This document shows, piece by piece, positions 36,287 through 43,977 of a stretch of 49,498 nt of DNA. How positions within the stretch are numbered: the stretch's first letter is position 1; every line of letters begins with the position of its first letter. Under the pieces are notes generated by a model. It did no database searches, had not been told where the DNA came from, and worked only from the letters and a program-made list of their open reading frames with translations. Made by a program: the position numbers and the translations under genes. The DNA lies in NCBI GenBank assembly GCA_017547205.1, contig JAFYQH010000011.1, positions 1 through 49,498 of the forward strand, given 5' to 3'. The DNA comes from Bacteroidaceae bacterium. Lineage in GTDB: Bacteria; Bacteroidota; Bacteroidia; Bacteroidales; Bacteroidaceae.

Positions 36287-37081
36287 ATGAAACAATATCT
36301 CGACCTGCTTGACAGGATTCTCAAAGAAGGAACAAGAAAGGACGACCGTACAGGTACGGGGACAATAAGCGTGTTCGGGCACCAGATGCGTTTTAACCTT
36401 GAGGACGGATTCCCGTGCCTCACTACAAAGAAGCTGCACCTGAAGTCGATAATACACGAGCTGCTATGGTTCCTCAATGGCGACACCAACGTGAAATACC
36501 TGCAGGAGAACGGAGTAAGAATATGGAACGAATGGGCCGATGAAAACGGAGATTTGGGACACATATACGGCTACCAGTGGCGTTCATGGCCGGGATATGA
36601 CGGCGAGCACATAGACCAGATTAAGGAGGTTGTGGAGACCATAAGAAAAAATCCCGATTCGCGCCGCATAATAGTAAACGCCTGGAACGTGGCCGACATA
36701 AAGAACATGAACCTCCCGCCATGCCACGCAATGTTCCAGTTCTATGTGGCGGACGGCAAGTTGAGCCTGCAGCTCTACCAGCGCAGTGCCGACTGCTTCC
36801 TTGGAGTACCCTTCAACATCGCATCATACGCCCTGCTGCTACAGATGATGGCACAGGTTACGGGACTGAAGGCCGGAGAATTCATACACACATTGGGCGA
36901 CGCGCATCTGTACCTGAACCACATAGAACAGGCCAAATTGCAGCTCACCCGTGAGCCAAAAAAATTACCGCAGATGGTAATAAACCCGGATGTAAAGGAT
37001 ATTTTCTCGTTCAAGTTCGAAGATTTTTCACTGGAGAACTACGATGCCCACCCGCATATTAAGGGCGTCGTGGCCGTATAA
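36287..37081 (+). CDS. thyA: Thymidylate synthase
   Basis: ThyA converts dUMP to dTMP using methylene-THF, producing dihydrofolate. The 264-residue product has the same length as the E. coli enzyme. Catalytic Cys146 is in [13 protein letters not shown], with [19 protein letters not shown] and [11 protein letters not shown] also canonical. It is 9 nt before the dihydrofolate reductase gene, which recycles its product. Confidence 0.98.
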   Translation: MKQYLDLLDRILKEGTRKDDRTGTGTISVFGHQMRFNLEDGFPCLTTKKLHLKSIIHELLWFLNGDTNVKYLQENGVRIWNEWADENGDLGHIYGYQWRSWPGYDGEHIDQIKEVVETIRKNPDSRRIIVNAWNVADIKNMNLPPCHAMFQFYVADGKLSLQLYQRSADCFLGVPFNIASYALLLQMMAQVTGLKAGEFIHTLGDAHLYLNHIEQAKLQLTREPKKLPQMVINPDVKDIFSFKFEDFSLENYDAHPHIKGVVAV

Positions 37082-37090
37082 AATACAACT

Positions 37091-37585
37091 ATGCAGAAAC
37101 TGGCTCTTATTGCAGCAATAGCAAAGAACAACGCCATAGGATTTGAGAACAGGCTGATATACTGGCTCCCAAACGACCTTAAGCGTTTCAAGGCCCTGAC
37201 GACAGGACACACCATCATCATGGGCAGCAACACATTCCGTTCACTTCCGAAAGGTGCACTGCCAAACCGCAGGAACATCGTATTGTCGCGCAAGGAGAAC
37301 GAATTCCCGGGTGCCGAAACATTCAGCAGCCTCGAAGAAGCTCTCACAAACTGCAGCAATGAAGAGATTGTATACATCATAGGGGGAGAGATGCTCTATA
37401 AAAGCGCAATGCCCCATGCCGACATATTGTGCCTTACAGAGATTGATGACACACCGGCAAAGGCCGATGCATTCTTTCCCGAGTTCAACCGGCGCGAATG
37501 GGAGGTGATTGAGGATGAGACGTTTGAAAAGGACGAAAAGCACCAGTTCAATTACCGCTTCGTCACATATTTGAAGAGGAGTTAG
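37091..37585 (+). CDS. folA: Dihydrofolate reductase
   Basis: Reduces dihydrofolate to tetrahydrofolate with NADPH; the target of trimethoprim. The 164-residue chromosomal-type enzyme has LALIAAIAKNNAIGFENRLIYWLPNDLKRFKALT, with the substrate-binding Asp in PNDL, the GHTIIMGSNTFRSLP segment and the cofactor motif VYIIGGEMLYKSAM. It follows thyA by 9 nt. Confidence 0.96.
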   Translation: MQKLALIAAIAKNNAIGFENRLIYWLPNDLKRFKALTTGHTIIMGSNTFRSLPKGALPNRRNIVLSRKENEFPGAETFSSLEEALTNCSNEEIVYIIGGEMLYKSAMPHADILCLTEIDDTPAKADAFFPEFNRREWEVIEDETFEKDEKHQFNYRFVTYLKRS

Positions 37586-37700
37586 AGACCTCGCCTGAAT
37601 GAAGTTCATTCACACCTGCACGACATACAGGTACATCTGCAAATAAAACTAAAAGCACATACCGGGTCAAACAGCTTACGCCACCGGAATAAAGCAGACA

Positions 37701-37736
37701 AAAAAATAAGTGCCGCATGAGCGGCACTTATTTTTT
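37701..37736. terminator. Bidirectional terminator between folA and exbD
   Basis: The 16-nt arm 37701-37716 is exactly complementary to 37721-37736, with a 4-nt ATGA loop. The outer six bases are A on one side and T on the other, giving a T-run in both directions. It serves convergent thyA-folA and exbB-exbD. A further dyad (GAATGAA-G-TTCATTC) lies near 37601-37615. Confidence 0.9.
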
Positions 37737-37754
37737 ATAGATTTTATATCATTA

Positions 37755-38225
37755 TCATTTCGCGTTTCGTTCGTCTGCAGAGTACATAAGAGACAATGAA
37801 CGGGCTTTACGAAGCTCCATCTTCACGTCGGTCATGACACCCATCGAAACATTCTCGTCGGCCTTGAGAGCCACCTTCATCACAGCCTGGTCGGCCTGAC
37901 GCATGCTGTTACGCTCGTTGATAACGAACGGACCTACATCGCTTGGATTGGCGAAACGGTCATTCAACTGCACACGTGTACCTGTACCGAACTGTGAGAT
38001 GTAGTTGCTTGACGGACGACCGATATAAATATTCACTACCGCAGTCTTGCGCTCTATCTTCGACAACTCTGTTCCCTTAGGCAACTTGAAGTCAATCTTA
38101 ATCTCCTCCTCACGCATTGATGTTACAATCATGAAGAAGAAAAGGATTGAGAAGATCAAGTCAGGAAGTGACGAGGTGTTCAATTCGGGCATTTCTGCCT
38201 TTCCTTTGTTATTAAACTTACTCAT
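37755..38225 (-). CDS. exbD: ExbD/TolR-family biopolymer transport protein (second copy)
   Basis: ExbD works with ExbB as a proton-driven motor energising TonB-dependent outer-membrane transport. The ATG at 38225 gives 156 residues (MSKFNNKGKAEMPELNTSSLPDLIFSILFFFMIVTSM): a short cytosolic tail, one helix with the proton-path Asp in SLPDLIF, and a periplasmic domain. It is 1 nt after the first exbD and ends at the terminator; no tonB follows. Confidence 0.9.
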   Translation of the reverse strand: MSKFNNKGKAEMPELNTSSLPDLIFSILFFFMIVTSMREEEIKIDFKLPKGTELSKIERKTAVVNIYIGRPSSNYISQFGTGTRVQLNDRFANPSDVGPFVINERNSMRQADQAVMKVALKADENVSMGVMTDVKMELRKARSLSLMYSADERNAK

Positions 38226-38226
38226 A

Positions 38227-38865
38227 TTACATTCCTCCACCTATTGAACGAGGCTCAGCCTCTGAAATCATTGTCTTATAATAGAGACGGCACAGCATCT
38301 GCTGGTTCTCATCCAGGTTGTTGTATGACTTTCCATACTCTTTCTTGGCCAACTCGTCACGAAGTTCGTTATAAGCACCGTACAACTCGTTTGACACCTC
38401 GAAATAGGTGTTATAGTTTGTACCACGGTGGGTCTGCAACGAAATCACATGCTTGCTTGTGATTGACTGCTGACGTCCAGAAGGAAGCACGTACTCAACA
38501 CCACGCTCCTCAAAAACGACATCCTCTAAGTGCTTCTCAGGATAATCGGCACGGTTCGCATCATTCGTGATGAAATCCTTTGCCAACTGGCGCAATTCCC
38601 CAATCTCAATCTCATAGGGGAGTTTCTCACCCTGTGTGATCATGATTTTGTTATCCATATTGACCAAAACCACGAGACTGTTACGTTTCTTGATTTTCGG
38701 AGGGTTCTGAAGATCCTCATCCTCAGGAGGCTCCGGCAAACGTACATTCAAACCCATGGAAGAGTTCATAGAAGTCACGACCAAGAAGAAGATCAGCAAG
38801 ATGAACGAGATATCCGCCGTTGAACTGGCGTTAATTCCCGGAACTTTTCTTTTACCTTTTCCCAT
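38227..38865 (-). CDS. exbD: ExbD/TolR-family biopolymer transport protein (first copy)
   Basis: A 212-residue ExbD-like protein: N-terminus MGKGKRKVPGINASSTADISFILLIFFLVVTSM with one helix and the proton-path Asp in STADISF, then a periplasmic domain longer than in the second copy. Its helix is preceded by basic residues, as in the family. Paired ExbD subunits of different size are common in Bacteroidetes motors. It is 18 nt after the linker membrane protein and 1 nt before the second exbD. Confidence 0.88.
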   Translation of the reverse strand: MGKGKRKVPGINASSTADISFILLIFFLVVTSMNSSMGLNVRLPEPPEDEDLQNPPKIKKRNSLVVLVNMDNKIMITQGEKLPYEIEIGELRQLAKDFITNDANRADYPEKHLEDVVFEERGVEYVLPSGRQQSITSKHVISLQTHRGTNYNTYFEVSNELYGAYNELRDELAKKEYGKSYNNLDENQQMLCRLYYKTMISEAEPRSIGGGM

Positions 38866-38883
38866 CTTGTTATCGTTTATTTG

Positions 38884-39387
38884 TTACTTTTTTACAGACT
38901 TAGAAATGTTGAGCAGACCAAATATGGTTGCCAGTGTACATGCACCGAACAATACATACTGAACATAGAGCAGCACGTCGGTAAGAACATATGATGAAGC
39001 AGCGATAGGATTATTGTCACCATCCACAAGTGGCTTACCGTTCACCACGATTGCCTCGTCCGAAGAAAGGAGATAAGCAACCACAAAGAGAACCAAAAGC
39101 ACAACAACTCCCATAAGGCTCTTCATAGCCTCCTTTGGACTATCCTTGAGTTTCTTGGCAAATGATACAATACCGAAAACGAATACCAGTACCACAGCCA
39201 GTCCTGTCAAGACATAAATCCAATACAACAGAGCATCCGTGAACATAGGCGCCAGAAGCTCGTTGCCATTTAATGTCTCAGTTTCGCCGAAGCCTACGAA
39301 GAAGAAGAGGCCTATGATGACAAGTGTCACCGCCATCATCACGTAGAACAGTGGCTTTGAGATTCTTGAACATGAATCAGCTTTCAT
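38884..39387 (-). CDS. Four-helix membrane protein of the ExbB-ExbD operon
   Basis: A 167-residue hypothetical protein with about four transmembrane helices (roughly 14-34, 52-74, 88-107, 135-157) and a short segment NGKPLVDGDNNPIAASSY between the last two. I do not recognise a family with assigned function. Its place between exbB (24-nt gap) and exbD (18-nt gap) is a recurring Bacteroidales layout as far as I recall, suggesting an accessory motor subunit; that is inference. Confidence 0.75.
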   Translation of the reverse strand: MKADSCSRISKPLFYVMMAVTLVIIGLFFFVGFGETETLNGNELLAPMFTDALLYWIYVLTGLAVVLVFVFGIVSFAKKLKDSPKEAMKSLMGVVVLLVLFVVAYLLSSDEAIVVNGKPLVDGDNNPIAASSYVLTDVLLYVQYVLFGACTLATIFGLLNISKSVKK

Positions 39388-39411
39388 AATATATTTTTTA
39401 TTTAGCTGTTA

Positions 39412-40254
39412 TTACTTCTTAAGATTGTACTTTGTCAAAAGGTCGAGAAGAGTGATTGAGCAATCCTCCATCTCAGCAACGATAGACTCGATCTTGGTAA
39501 GGATGAAGTTGTAGAATACCTGAAGGATAAGAGCTACGACGATACCATAGATAGTTGTGATAAGAGCAACCTTCATACCACCGGCAACGATAGTCGGAGA
39601 GATGTCACCTTCCTGCTGGATCTTGTCGAATGACATGACCATACCAATCACAGTACCCAAGAATCCGAGTGACGGAGCCATAGCGATGAACAATGTAATC
39701 CATGAGCAACCCTTCTCGAGGTTTGCTGACTGAAGACTACCGTATGAAACCACAGAACGCTCTACAGTGTCAAGACCCTCGTCGATACGGAGAAGACCCT
39801 GATAACATATAGAAGCTACAGGACCTGCAGTATTGCGGCAAACTGCCTTAGCAGCCTCAACATCGCCCTTCTGAAGAGCAGCAGCAATAGCCTCCATAAG
39901 TTTCTTTGTATTGACCTTTGCCATACTCAAGTAGATGATACGCTCAACGCAGAATGCGAGACCGATAACCATTGCGATAGCAACCAATGCCATGAACTCG
40001 GCACCACCCTCGATGAACTTCGTCTTCAAAGTCTTGTGAACGCCCTCTGACTCGGCAGCCTCGGTAACCTCAGCAGGAGCGGCAGCCTCTTCAGCTGCAG
40101 GAGCTGCTACCTCCTCAGCTGCAGGAGCAGCAGCCTGGTCTGTATTCTCAACTGTCTCTACAGGAGCAGCCTCAGCAGCATCCTGAGCATAAACTTGGGT
40201 TGTACAGAAAGTGAACATACCCAACATTGCAACGATTGCAAAAAGCTTTTTCAT
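39412..40254 (-). CDS. exbB: MotA/TolQ/ExbB proton channel protein with a periplasmic-type N-terminal extension
   Basis: ExbB is the channel-forming part of the TonB motor. The 280-residue protein has a signal peptide (ending VYA before Gln24), an Ala/Pro/Glu-rich stretch at about 24-70 with PAAEE-type repeats, and then the ExbB core: helix MALVAIAMVIGLAFCVERIIYL and the family segment LEKGCSWITLFIAMAPSLGFLGTVIGMVMSFDKIQ. It is first in the motor operon, 50 nt after tRNA-Ser on the same strand. Confidence 0.92.
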   Translation of the reverse strand: MKKLFAIVAMLGMFTFCTTQVYAQDAAEAAPVETVENTDQAAAPAAEEVAAPAAEEAAAPAEVTEAAESEGVHKTLKTKFIEGGAEFMALVAIAMVIGLAFCVERIIYLSMAKVNTKKLMEAIAAALQKGDVEAAKAVCRNTAGPVASICYQGLLRIDEGLDTVERSVVSYGSLQSANLEKGCSWITLFIAMAPSLGFLGTVIGMVMSFDKIQQEGDISPTIVAGGMKVALITTIYGIVVALILQVFYNFILTKIESIVAEMEDCSITLLDLLTKYNLKK

Positions 40255-40304
40255 TGTGTGTAATTTTTAGAATTAGTATTTTAAGTTAATTTATTCAAAA
40301 CCAG

Positions 40305-40392
40305 CGGAAAGAGGGGGATTCGAACCCCCGATACGCTTTTGACGTATACACGCTTTCCAGGCGTGCCTCTTCAACCACTCGAGCATCTTTCC
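40305..40392 (-). tRNA. tRNA-Ser (anticodon GGA)
   Basis: The minus strand folds as a long-variable-arm tRNA: acceptor GGAAAGA/TCTTTCC with discriminator G (40305), anticodon stem CACGC/GCGTG around the loop CTGGAAA (anticodon GGA), an extra arm and a GGTTCGAATCC T-arm. CCA is not encoded. The GGA anticodon reads UCC and UCU serine codons. exbB follows 50 nt downstream. Confidence 0.95.
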
Positions 40393-40462
40393 CTACTTTA
40401 GGCCCATAGTTAGCGGGGTGCAAGTTACAACAATTTTCCTAAAGCCGCACTCTATTTCACGA

Positions 40463-40470
40463 CAAAAGTA
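40463..40470 (-). promoter_or_regulatory. Promoter -7 element for tRNA-Ser (and perhaps exbB)
   Basis: TACTTTTG on the minus strand matches TAnnTTTG. Transcription would start near 40457, giving a 65-nt tRNA leader that contains a 7-bp inverted repeat CTTTAGG/CCTAAAG. I see no clear promoter between the tRNA and exbB. Confidence 0.5.
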
Positions 40471-40618
40471 GTTTTTTTTTTCAAATCATTAAACATTTCT
40501 CAAAAAATGATTGGCAGAAAACCCCAATTTTAAACATTATAAGTTTTTTTAACATTAAGCCGATGCAAATTTTATAAAATGATGCAACCACAAATCACGT
40601 CCGTCATATAAAAATAGT

Positions 40619-40626
40619 TATTTTTG
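40619..40626 (+). promoter_or_regulatory. Promoter -7 element for lpxK-PNP-thiL
   Basis: TATTTTTG matches TAnnTTTG, 22 nt before the lpxK ATG. The upstream region 40471-40618 is A/T-rich and without a gene. Confidence 0.5.
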
Positions 40627-40647
40627 CAGTGAAATAACCATGGAAAA

Positions 40648-41721
40648 ATGGCAGGAAAAAAAAGAAGCTTTGCAAAGGCCATACTTGACATAATAAACCC
40701 GTATGCATGGGTAACCGGAATCAGGAACATAGCTTTTGATGCCGGCATGATGGACATATACACCCCGACTGTCCCCACCATATGCATAGGCAACATATCG
40801 GTAGGAGGTACAGGCAAGACACCACACACCGAATATCTTGTAAAGTTGCTGAAGACCCGGTACAGGATTGCAGTACTGAGCAGGGGGTACGGCCGCAGCA
40901 GCAGGGGATACAGACTTGCCAGCCCGTCCACAACGATGGCAGACATCGGTGACGAACCGTTCCAGGTAAAGATGAAGTTCCCCGCAACAACCGTGGCCGT
41001 ATGCGAAAAGCGGGCCGAGGGCATTAAACGGCTGATGGAGGACAAAGACCCGCAGGCCATACTCCTCGACGACGCATACCAGCACAGATATGTTAAAGCC
41101 GGACTGAACATACTGCTCATTGACATCAACCACCCCGTATGGCTCGACTGCGTGCTCCCCTTCGGACGCTTACGTGAAAGCATTGCAGGCATAAAGCGCG
41201 CAGATGTCATAATAATAACAAAATGCAACGGAGTACAGAACGATTATATGGAATGGTGCCGCAGCTACCTTGGAACAAAGTGCGGTGCGCCGGTGTTCTT
41301 TTCACGTATGCGTTACGGCAACATATACAATATTTTCGGCAACGGAGCCGGAGCTCCTGAAATCGGAGACGGGACCGGTGTGTTGCTCGTCACCGGAATA
41401 GCGAAGCCCGGGCCTATGAAAGAGGAACTTGAGAAGCGCGGCGCCACCGTCACTCTCATGCGGTTTGCCGACCACCACAACTTCTCGCATGGCGATATCA
41501 ATGGAATCGTTACAGCGTTTTCGGCACTCAAGGGCAGCGACAGGCTCATAGTAACCACAGAAAAGGATGCCACCAGGCTGCTGATGCGCGATGACATACC
41601 CGAAGAGTTGAAGAAAAGGATATTCGCACTGCCCATCGAGGTGGAATTCCTTGACAACGGAGAAAGAATGTTTAACCAAATAATTGAAAACTATGTTACA
41701 GAAAATTCAAGAAACTGCTGA
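40648..41721 (+). CDS. lpxK: Tetraacyldisaccharide 4'-kinase
   Basis: LpxK phosphorylates the 4' position of the lipid A precursor at the inner membrane. The 357-residue protein has an N-terminal membrane-associating region, the P-loop VGGTGKTPHTEYLV at about 52-65, and RGYGRSSRGYRLAS and LLDDAYQHRYVKAGLNILLID (family DDxxQHR-type motif). Normal length. Its 3' end overlaps the PNP gene by 29 nt. Confidence 0.95.
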   Translation: MAGKKRSFAKAILDIINPYAWVTGIRNIAFDAGMMDIYTPTVPTICIGNISVGGTGKTPHTEYLVKLLKTRYRIAVLSRGYGRSSRGYRLASPSTTMADIGDEPFQVKMKFPATTVAVCEKRAEGIKRLMEDKDPQAILLDDAYQHRYVKAGLNILLIDINHPVWLDCVLPFGRLRESIAGIKRADVIIITKCNGVQNDYMEWCRSYLGTKCGAPVFFSRMRYGNIYNIFGNGAGAPEIGDGTGVLLVTGIAKPGPMKEELEKRGATVTLMRFADHHNFSHGDINGIVTAFSALKGSDRLIVTTEKDATRLLMRDDIPEELKKRIFALPIEVEFLDNGERMFNQIIENYVTENSRNC

Positions 41722-42502
41722 ATTCCTACGCGGAAAGATGACCACAGCCCCTGAAACAGCAATAATATTGGGTACAGGACTCGGCAGTCTTGTAAACGAG
41801 ATTACCGACAAATACGAAATAGAGTATAAGGACATCCCCAATTTCCCCCTCTCCACGGTGGAAGGGCATTCCGGCAAGCTCATCTTCGGCAAGCTCGGCA
41901 ACAAGGAGATAATGGCCATGCAGGGACGATTCCACTTCTACGAGGGATACTCAATGAAGGAGGTGACATTCCCGGTACGCGTAATGCGCGAGCTTGGCAT
42001 AAAAACGCTCTTCGTGTCCAACGCCGCAGGCGGCATGAACCCAGACTTCCTTATCGGTGACCTGATGATCATCAACGACCACATCAACTTCTTCCCCGAA
42101 CATCCGCTTCGAGGCAAGAACATACCGTACGGTGACCGTTTCCCCGACATGAGCGCGGCATACGACAAAGACCTCATCGCCATGGCAAAGGAGGTTGCAG
42201 CCGAGAAAGGCATACGCGTTGTAGAAGGAATCTACCTCGGTACACAGGGCCCCACATTCGAGACACCGGCCGAATACCGCATGTTCCACCGCATGGGAGG
42301 TGACGCGGTAGGTATGTCAACAGTTCCCGAAGTCATCGTAGCACGCCACTGCGGAATACGCGTATTCGGAATTTCAGTCATCACCGACCTTGGCGTAGAA
42401 GGCATAGTAGTAGAGTGCAGCCACGAAGAGGTGCAGAAGGCTGCCGACGAGGCACAGCCCAAGATGACAACAATATTCCGTGAAATCATAAACAGGGCAT
42501 AA
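41693..42502 (+). CDS. punA: Purine nucleoside phosphorylase (trimeric type)
   Basis: Splits inosine or guanosine with phosphate to base plus ribose-1-phosphate. The ATG at 41693 gives 269 residues; a TTG three codons upstream is a weaker alternative. Motifs: IILGTGLGSLVNEI (phosphate loop), VEGHSGKL, MQGRFHFYEGY, VSNAAGGMN and TFETPAEYRMF, all of the trimeric PNP-I class. It acts with hpt in purine salvage. It overlaps lpxK by 29 nt and precedes thiL by 8 nt. Confidence 0.93.
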   Translation: MLQKIQETAEFLRGKMTTAPETAIILGTGLGSLVNEITDKYEIEYKDIPNFPLSTVEGHSGKLIFGKLGNKEIMAMQGRFHFYEGYSMKEVTFPVRVMRELGIKTLFVSNAAGGMNPDFLIGDLMIINDHINFFPEHPLRGKNIPYGDRFPDMSAAYDKDLIAMAKEVAAEKGIRVVEGIYLGTQGPTFETPAEYRMFHRMGGDAVGMSTVPEVIVARHCGIRVFGISVITDLGVEGIVVECSHEEVQKAADEAQPKMTTIFREIINRA

Positions 42503-42510
42503 AGAACAAG

Positions 42511-43548
42511 ATGAACACGACAAAACGCACCGAGATATCTTCGGTAGGAGAATTCGGGCTTATTGAAAAGCTCACCAAGGAGCTGCAGGCCACAAACAGC
42601 GAGACAATCAAGGGCGCTGGTGACGATGCTGCAATTCTCCGGTTCGGCAACGACGAGGAAGTACTTGTCACCACCGACATGATGATGGAGGGAATACACT
42701 TCGACCTGACCTACTTCCCGCTTAAGCACCTTGGCTACAAGGCCGTGGTAGCCAATATATCAGACATCTATGCCATGAACGGCACACCGAAGCAGATTAC
42801 AGTGTCGCTCGCACTGAGTCGCAAGTTCTGCATAGAGGATGTCGAGGAACTCTATTCGGGAATAAGGCTCGCATGCCAGCAGTACGGCGTTGACATTGTA
42901 GGTGGCGACACATCGTCGTCGCTTACAGGCCTTGCAATAAGTATCACAGCCATAGGCACAGCACCCAAAGGAACTGCCGTAAGGCGCGATGGAGCAAAGG
43001 AGACCGACCTAATATGTGTAACAGGCAACCTTGGAGCGGCATACATGGGCCTGCAACTGCTTGAACGAGAAAAGATTGCGACTGCAGGAAAGGATATACA
43101 GCCCGATTTCCAGGGCAAGGAATACATCCTTGAACGGCAGCTCAAGCCCGAGGCACGCAAGGAGATTCTGGAAAAGTTGCGAGAGGAGAACGTAAGGCCA
43201 ACGGCCATGATGGACATAAGCGACGGACTCTCATCGGAGCTCATGCACATATGCAGACAGAGCGGGGTAGGCTGCCGCATATACGAGGAGCGTATCCCCA
43301 TAGACTACCAGACAGCCATAATGGCAGAGGAACTGAACATAAACGTGATTACATGCGCCCTCAACGGCGGCGAGGACTTCGAGTTGCTGTTCACAGTACC
43401 CATTGCCGACCATGAGAAGGTAGCCGCAATGAAGGACGTGCGTGTAATAGGCCATGTCGTAAGTGAGAACATGGGACTTGCTCTCATAACCCGCGACGGT
43501 GTGGAGATGGAGCTGAAAGCACAAGGCTGGACACCCCAGAACTCCTGA
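42511..43548 (+). CDS. thiL: Thiamine-monophosphate kinase
   Basis: ThiL phosphorylates thiamine monophosphate to the active diphosphate. The 345-residue protein has the AIRS-like fold motifs SVGEFGLIEKL, KGAGDDAAIL (Asp38, Asp39), TTDMMMEGIHFD, DIVGGDTSSS and MMDISDGLSSELMHI. Normal length. No other thi genes are in the window. It is 8 nt after PNP and 9 nt before the small membrane protein gene. Confidence 0.95.
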   Translation: MNTTKRTEISSVGEFGLIEKLTKELQATNSETIKGAGDDAAILRFGNDEEVLVTTDMMMEGIHFDLTYFPLKHLGYKAVVANISDIYAMNGTPKQITVSLALSRKFCIEDVEELYSGIRLACQQYGVDIVGGDTSSSLTGLAISITAIGTAPKGTAVRRDGAKETDLICVTGNLGAAYMGLQLLEREKIATAGKDIQPDFQGKEYILERQLKPEARKEILEKLREENVRPTAMMDISDGLSSELMHICRQSGVGCRIYEERIPIDYQTAIMAEELNINVITCALNGGEDFELLFTVPIADHEKVAAMKDVRVIGHVVSENMGLALITRDGVEMELKAQGWTPQNS

Positions 43549-43557
43549 CGACCAGCC

Positions 43558-43776
43558 ATGATACTGCACAACGTAGTACAGGTGATATTCCTGATGTCCG
43601 GAATAGTTTCGGTACTGGCATCACTGCTCGACTGGGACTGGTTCTTCACCGCCGACAATGCCGGGTTCCTTGTCAAACGGCTCGGCAGGAAGGGTGCAAG
43701 GCTGGCATACGGAGCTATAGGAGTGGCATTCATAGCAGCAGCGGTATATTTCTATTATAAGATGAAAAACATATAA
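43558..43776 (+). CDS. Small two-helix membrane protein, Imm17-like
   Basis: A 72-residue protein with two predicted helices (about 8-24 and 49-66) and the pattern LDWDWFFTADNAGFLVKRLGRKGARLAYGAIG. It resembles proteins annotated as Imm17-family immunity proteins in Bacteroides; this is from memory. No toxin gene is adjacent, so an immunity role is doubtful here. It is 9 nt after thiL, and its stop lies inside the arm of repeat copy B. Confidence 0.6.
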   Translation: MILHNVVQVIFLMSGIVSVLASLLDWDWFFTADNAGFLVKRLGRKGARLAYGAIGVAFIAAAVYFYYKMKNI

Positions 43777-43889
43777 ATCATGAGGCTGACCCAAAAGTGA
43801 TTTTACAAGAGAACACCCCTTGTCAGGATACACTCTGACAGGGGGTGATTGTTCTAAAAAAGGGCTTTTGAGTCAGCCTCATGATTTAT
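43773..43889. repeat. Nested-hairpin repeat, copy B (convergent end before mrp)
   Basis: A 117-bp element. The outer arms 43773-43797 and 43865-43889 match over 25 nt with one mismatch, and include the stop codon of the upstream gene. The inner stem pairs CACCCCTTGTCAG with CTGACAGGGGGTG (about 43814-43846) over 13 bp with one G-U. It shares arm core and layout with copy A at 23684-23792, but the outermost 8 bp and the inner stem differ and remain paired. It lies between the Imm17-like gene and convergent mrp. Confidence 0.8.
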
Positions 43890-43977
43890 GAAGTCATTTC
43901 CGAATGATTCTATTCCGTCAACCTAAATGACTGCTGACAAAACCAAGCGTAACGCAGCAATGCGCTTTTTAGTCACT

